A stretch of 64,000 nucleotides of DNA, taken from positions 1,240,001 through 1,304,000 of the forward strand of contig JADANN010000431.1 of the NCBI GenBank assembly GCA_018806985.1, written 5' to 3'. A model generated the notes under the pieces. The model did no database searches, was not told the DNA's origin, and saw only the letters and a program-made list of their open reading frames with translations. Numbering within the stretch: the stretch's first letter is position 1; every line of letters starts with the position of its first letter. Positions 61,737 to 64,000 of this stretch are shown here, one piece after another. This DNA comes from Angiostrongylus vasorum. Taxonomy: Eukaryota; Nematoda; Chromadorea; Rhabditida; Metastrongylidae. A program made the position numbers and the translations under genes.

Positions 61737-63942
61737 TCATTCACCAGACATCATTTCCATGAACTCTGAAAGTAACCTTTTTTTGGAAAAAATTAAACAA
61801 AATTAAAAGAAGAAAGAAAGAAATCGAAAACAAAACAACTGAAGTACCATCAAAGTCGACTGTTCCACTTCCATCGGCGTCAATTTCGCTTATCATCTCG
61901 TCCAGTTCCTCTTCGCTTACATTCTCATCAAGAGCTCGAAGAATATCTCGTAGATCCGAGACGTTGATGTAGCCGTTTCCCTAAGTCACGGAATCATGTA
62001 CGCAACCACTACCAGTATTTTACCACATTGCCATATACCATCAGCTGCCATGTCCGCTTTTAGGCCAGGGAAGCGTTCGTTTTGGCTTACCAATACGAAT
62101 TAGGTTTTAAGCAGAACTTTCTAAAAAGCTGAAAGAAAGGATAAAGCTCCCGGTGTCGATCAATCCTTGAGGGATGCGCCATGCATTCGACTTCATTAAG
62201 TATCGTTAAAGGTGATTGAGCGCATACCTGGCCTTCACAATAACTCGCGGTGGTCTACCGATGTATCGAGCCAGTGTTGCTATCCTCCCAGACAAGTCTG
62301 GTACTAATTTGCCGACCCCGGAGGGATGGAAGGCTTGGTGGGCCATGGGCGCGGGGATAGACTCCACGTGTGTGTCGCAGTCGCTCCTCCAACCACTGCG
62401 CCACACGCGCCCCAGACTTTTCTTAAAGCTAGAAAATTTCCGAAGTTAGAAAAAGGTTTAAGTAACTGATAGGAAAACTGGATTCTAGTTAAACGTGATT
62501 CAACGTCTTTTTTCCGATGAAAACGGTGATGAAAGAGAACAAGACAAGCATGGACACCAATAGGATTCAGTAAGATGACACAGTTCTTCTAGAAAACTCC
62601 AGCACTAAGACCTCGGAAAAAATCCGTCCATGTACGATATTTTTTCCAGGTTTATCAATATTTCTTCTGTGAAAACAACATACGTAGACTCTAAAGGGCA
62701 AAATTCATCCCATCGCAGAGTTCAAGCACATGCCTAACGCTTCACATCATTCCTCGTTTTTTCGACCTTATCCACATTTTAATTATGTACTGAGAAATCC
62801 TACTTGTTTGTCGTAGAGACGAAAAGCTTCTCGCAGTTCCTCCTCTAGTCCTTCATTGTCCTCACCGTTTACTACAAAATTGGCTACCATGGCTGCGAAT
62901 TCCTCGAATTCAATCTCACCAGATCCTAAAATGAATTTATTTTTTCGGCAGCGCAGCTCTCTATTCAAAAGCTAAATATTGCAAATAAAAGATATTGTAT
63001 GTTATTAAAAGAAAATCACTGCTGCCGAATGAGCGCGGGAAGCACAGTAGCACGCGCCTACACGATCACTTGTTCAACACCGCAGAGGGCAACCAGTTCT
63101 CCCATCTCTCCAGGGTGACCCGAATGGCACCAAATTTGTCTGGCTAGAATCTTTCTGCGATTCAAAAGCCGATAAATACGCTGGAGCGGTCTAATAGAGC
63201 AATGCCGAGATGCTACGGAGAGTCTACTCGATCAGCAATAAAGACATTCATAGAGCACACCAAAAATCTTTTAGCTGAAGGCGAAATCACAAACAAGTCC
63301 GAAATATAAGAAGCAAAAAAAACAAACGGACAAACCATCAGTATCAAATTCCTTGATGAGTTGTTTCAGATCGCGTTCCTCAAAGGCTTGTCCCATTGTG
63401 CGAAGGATTTGGCCAACCTACAGACATCGGTTCCCAGAAGTGGTTTTGAAATATCAAACAAAGGAAATCGCTCACCTGTGTAGCCCTGATGTAACCTTTA
63501 TTCTCTTTGTCAAACATATTGAAGTATTTACGGAATTCTTAAAGAAACTGATTGAATGGTAATAAGAAAAAATGGAAGAGTAAGCGCACAGAAATGAAAA
63601 AGGAAAAACGTTACGTTCGATCTGCTCGGCAGTAAGCTGTTCGAGCGCATCACCAACAGCATCACTCTAAAAAGAAGGAGAAAGTCTTAGTATTGGAAAT
63701 TCGACGGCCGGATAAAAAACAGCAGATATAGGATATATTTTAGTGCAAAAAACAATAAAACGACTTGTGATCTAAGCCCCAACTACTGCCATTCAATTAA
63801 ATCCCGGATTCTCAGTGCTTCACTGCACAAGTGCCAAGGGATGGCGCTCCTAAGTCTCAGCCACCGACCCCTATGGTTTTAAGCTTAACTTCCCATCCAT
63901 AAGGTTGACTTCGTTTAGCAAAAAAGACCTGAATGTTACCAT
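61737..63942 (-). CDS. pat-10: Troponin C, muscle Ca2+ switch (PAT-10 type)
   Basis: EF-hand protein that senses Ca2+ on thin filaments. Exons (-): 63940-63942 (start codon alone, proposed), 63615-63666, 63476-63537, 63336-63417, 62804-62925, 61848-61980, 61737-61765. All phases match and give 160 residues, the length of nematode body-wall troponin C. EF loops: I ([12 protein letters not shown]) ends in Gln, II ([12 protein letters not shown]) is canonical, III ([12 protein letters not shown]) is degenerate, IV ([12 protein letters not shown]) is canonical. Sites II and IV are therefore the likely Ca2+ binders, as in other invertebrate troponin C. The C-terminus is EFMEMMSGE. The first exon is the weakest part: an ATG followed immediately by a GTAACA donor. 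No frameshifts. Confidence 0.93.
62134..62414 (-). repeat. tRNA-derived SINE, near-complete copy in a troponin C intron
   Basis: Best description of the family. Read on the minus strand it starts GGGGCGCGTGTGGCGCAGTGG, where TGGCGCAGTGG fits the RNA polymerase III A box. About 38 bases on lies the B-box region; the family consensus GGATCGATCCC fits GWTCRANNC. The body runs through a TACCAGACTTGTCTGGGAGG block and ends in GAGCTTTATCCTTT without a poly-A tail. Length is about 275 bp. Confidence 0.88.
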
Positions 63943-64000
63943 GGAGGAACTCAGCAGAGAGTAAATAATGCCTGGTATCTTCACTGAAACTCCGTTTGAT

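Overview
The window is eukaryotic genomic DNA from a nematode, most likely a strongylid and plausibly a hookworm. The real genes are split into many short exons with GT-AG (and some GC-AG) introns and have TTTCAG-type acceptors. Their best-recognised products are an astacin metalloprotease with EGF and CUB domains (the class that includes hookworm MTP-1 and C. elegans NAS proteins), a glutamate-gated chloride channel subunit, and body-wall-muscle troponin C (PAT-10 type). The genus is inferred from protein families only. Most of the long open frames fall inside repeats and are not genes.

Layout. 1-7632 is copy A of a 7.6 kb segment that recurs almost perfectly at 28394-36026 (copy B). Each copy holds one 13-exon astacin gene (2700-4999 and 31090-33390, + strand). 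A third, diverged astacin gene with an added C-terminal ShKT domain lies between them (19093-21795, +). 9350-9960 (-) encodes a 103-residue secreted Gly/Pro/Tyr-rich protein in four exons. 12.5-14.3, 23.1-24.2, 26.6-27.2 and 36.3-36.8 kb hold decayed retroelements: Penelope-like pieces with reverse transcriptase and GIY-YIG segments, and one RTE-type piece. 27421-27928 (+) is a possible two-exon Cys-containing gene of unknown function. 37687-48906 (-) is a glutamate-gated chloride channel gene of about 16 recognisable exons, open at its 5' end, with introns filled by repeats. 49-61 kb is almost entirely repeats (SINEs, Penelope termini, palindromic elements, two RTE fragments). 61737-63942 (-) is a complete troponin C gene.

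Repeats make up much of the rest. There is a tRNA-derived SINE of about 275 bp with recognisable A and B boxes (about 15 good copies), a dispersed family of about 380-450 bp (six copies), a palindromic MITE-like family, and Penelope terminal repeats carrying a hammerhead-ribozyme-like hairpin next to CAA-rich tracts.

Data quality matters here. Every difference I found between copies A and B is an insertion or deletion, nearly all of one base in a homopolymer; I noticed no substitutions. Both astacin lineages carry frameshifts, several in homopolymers. This suggests an indel-prone assembly, so the duplication may be an assembly artefact and some apparent pseudogene features may be sequence errors. 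The genes are independent units; I see no sign of an operon.
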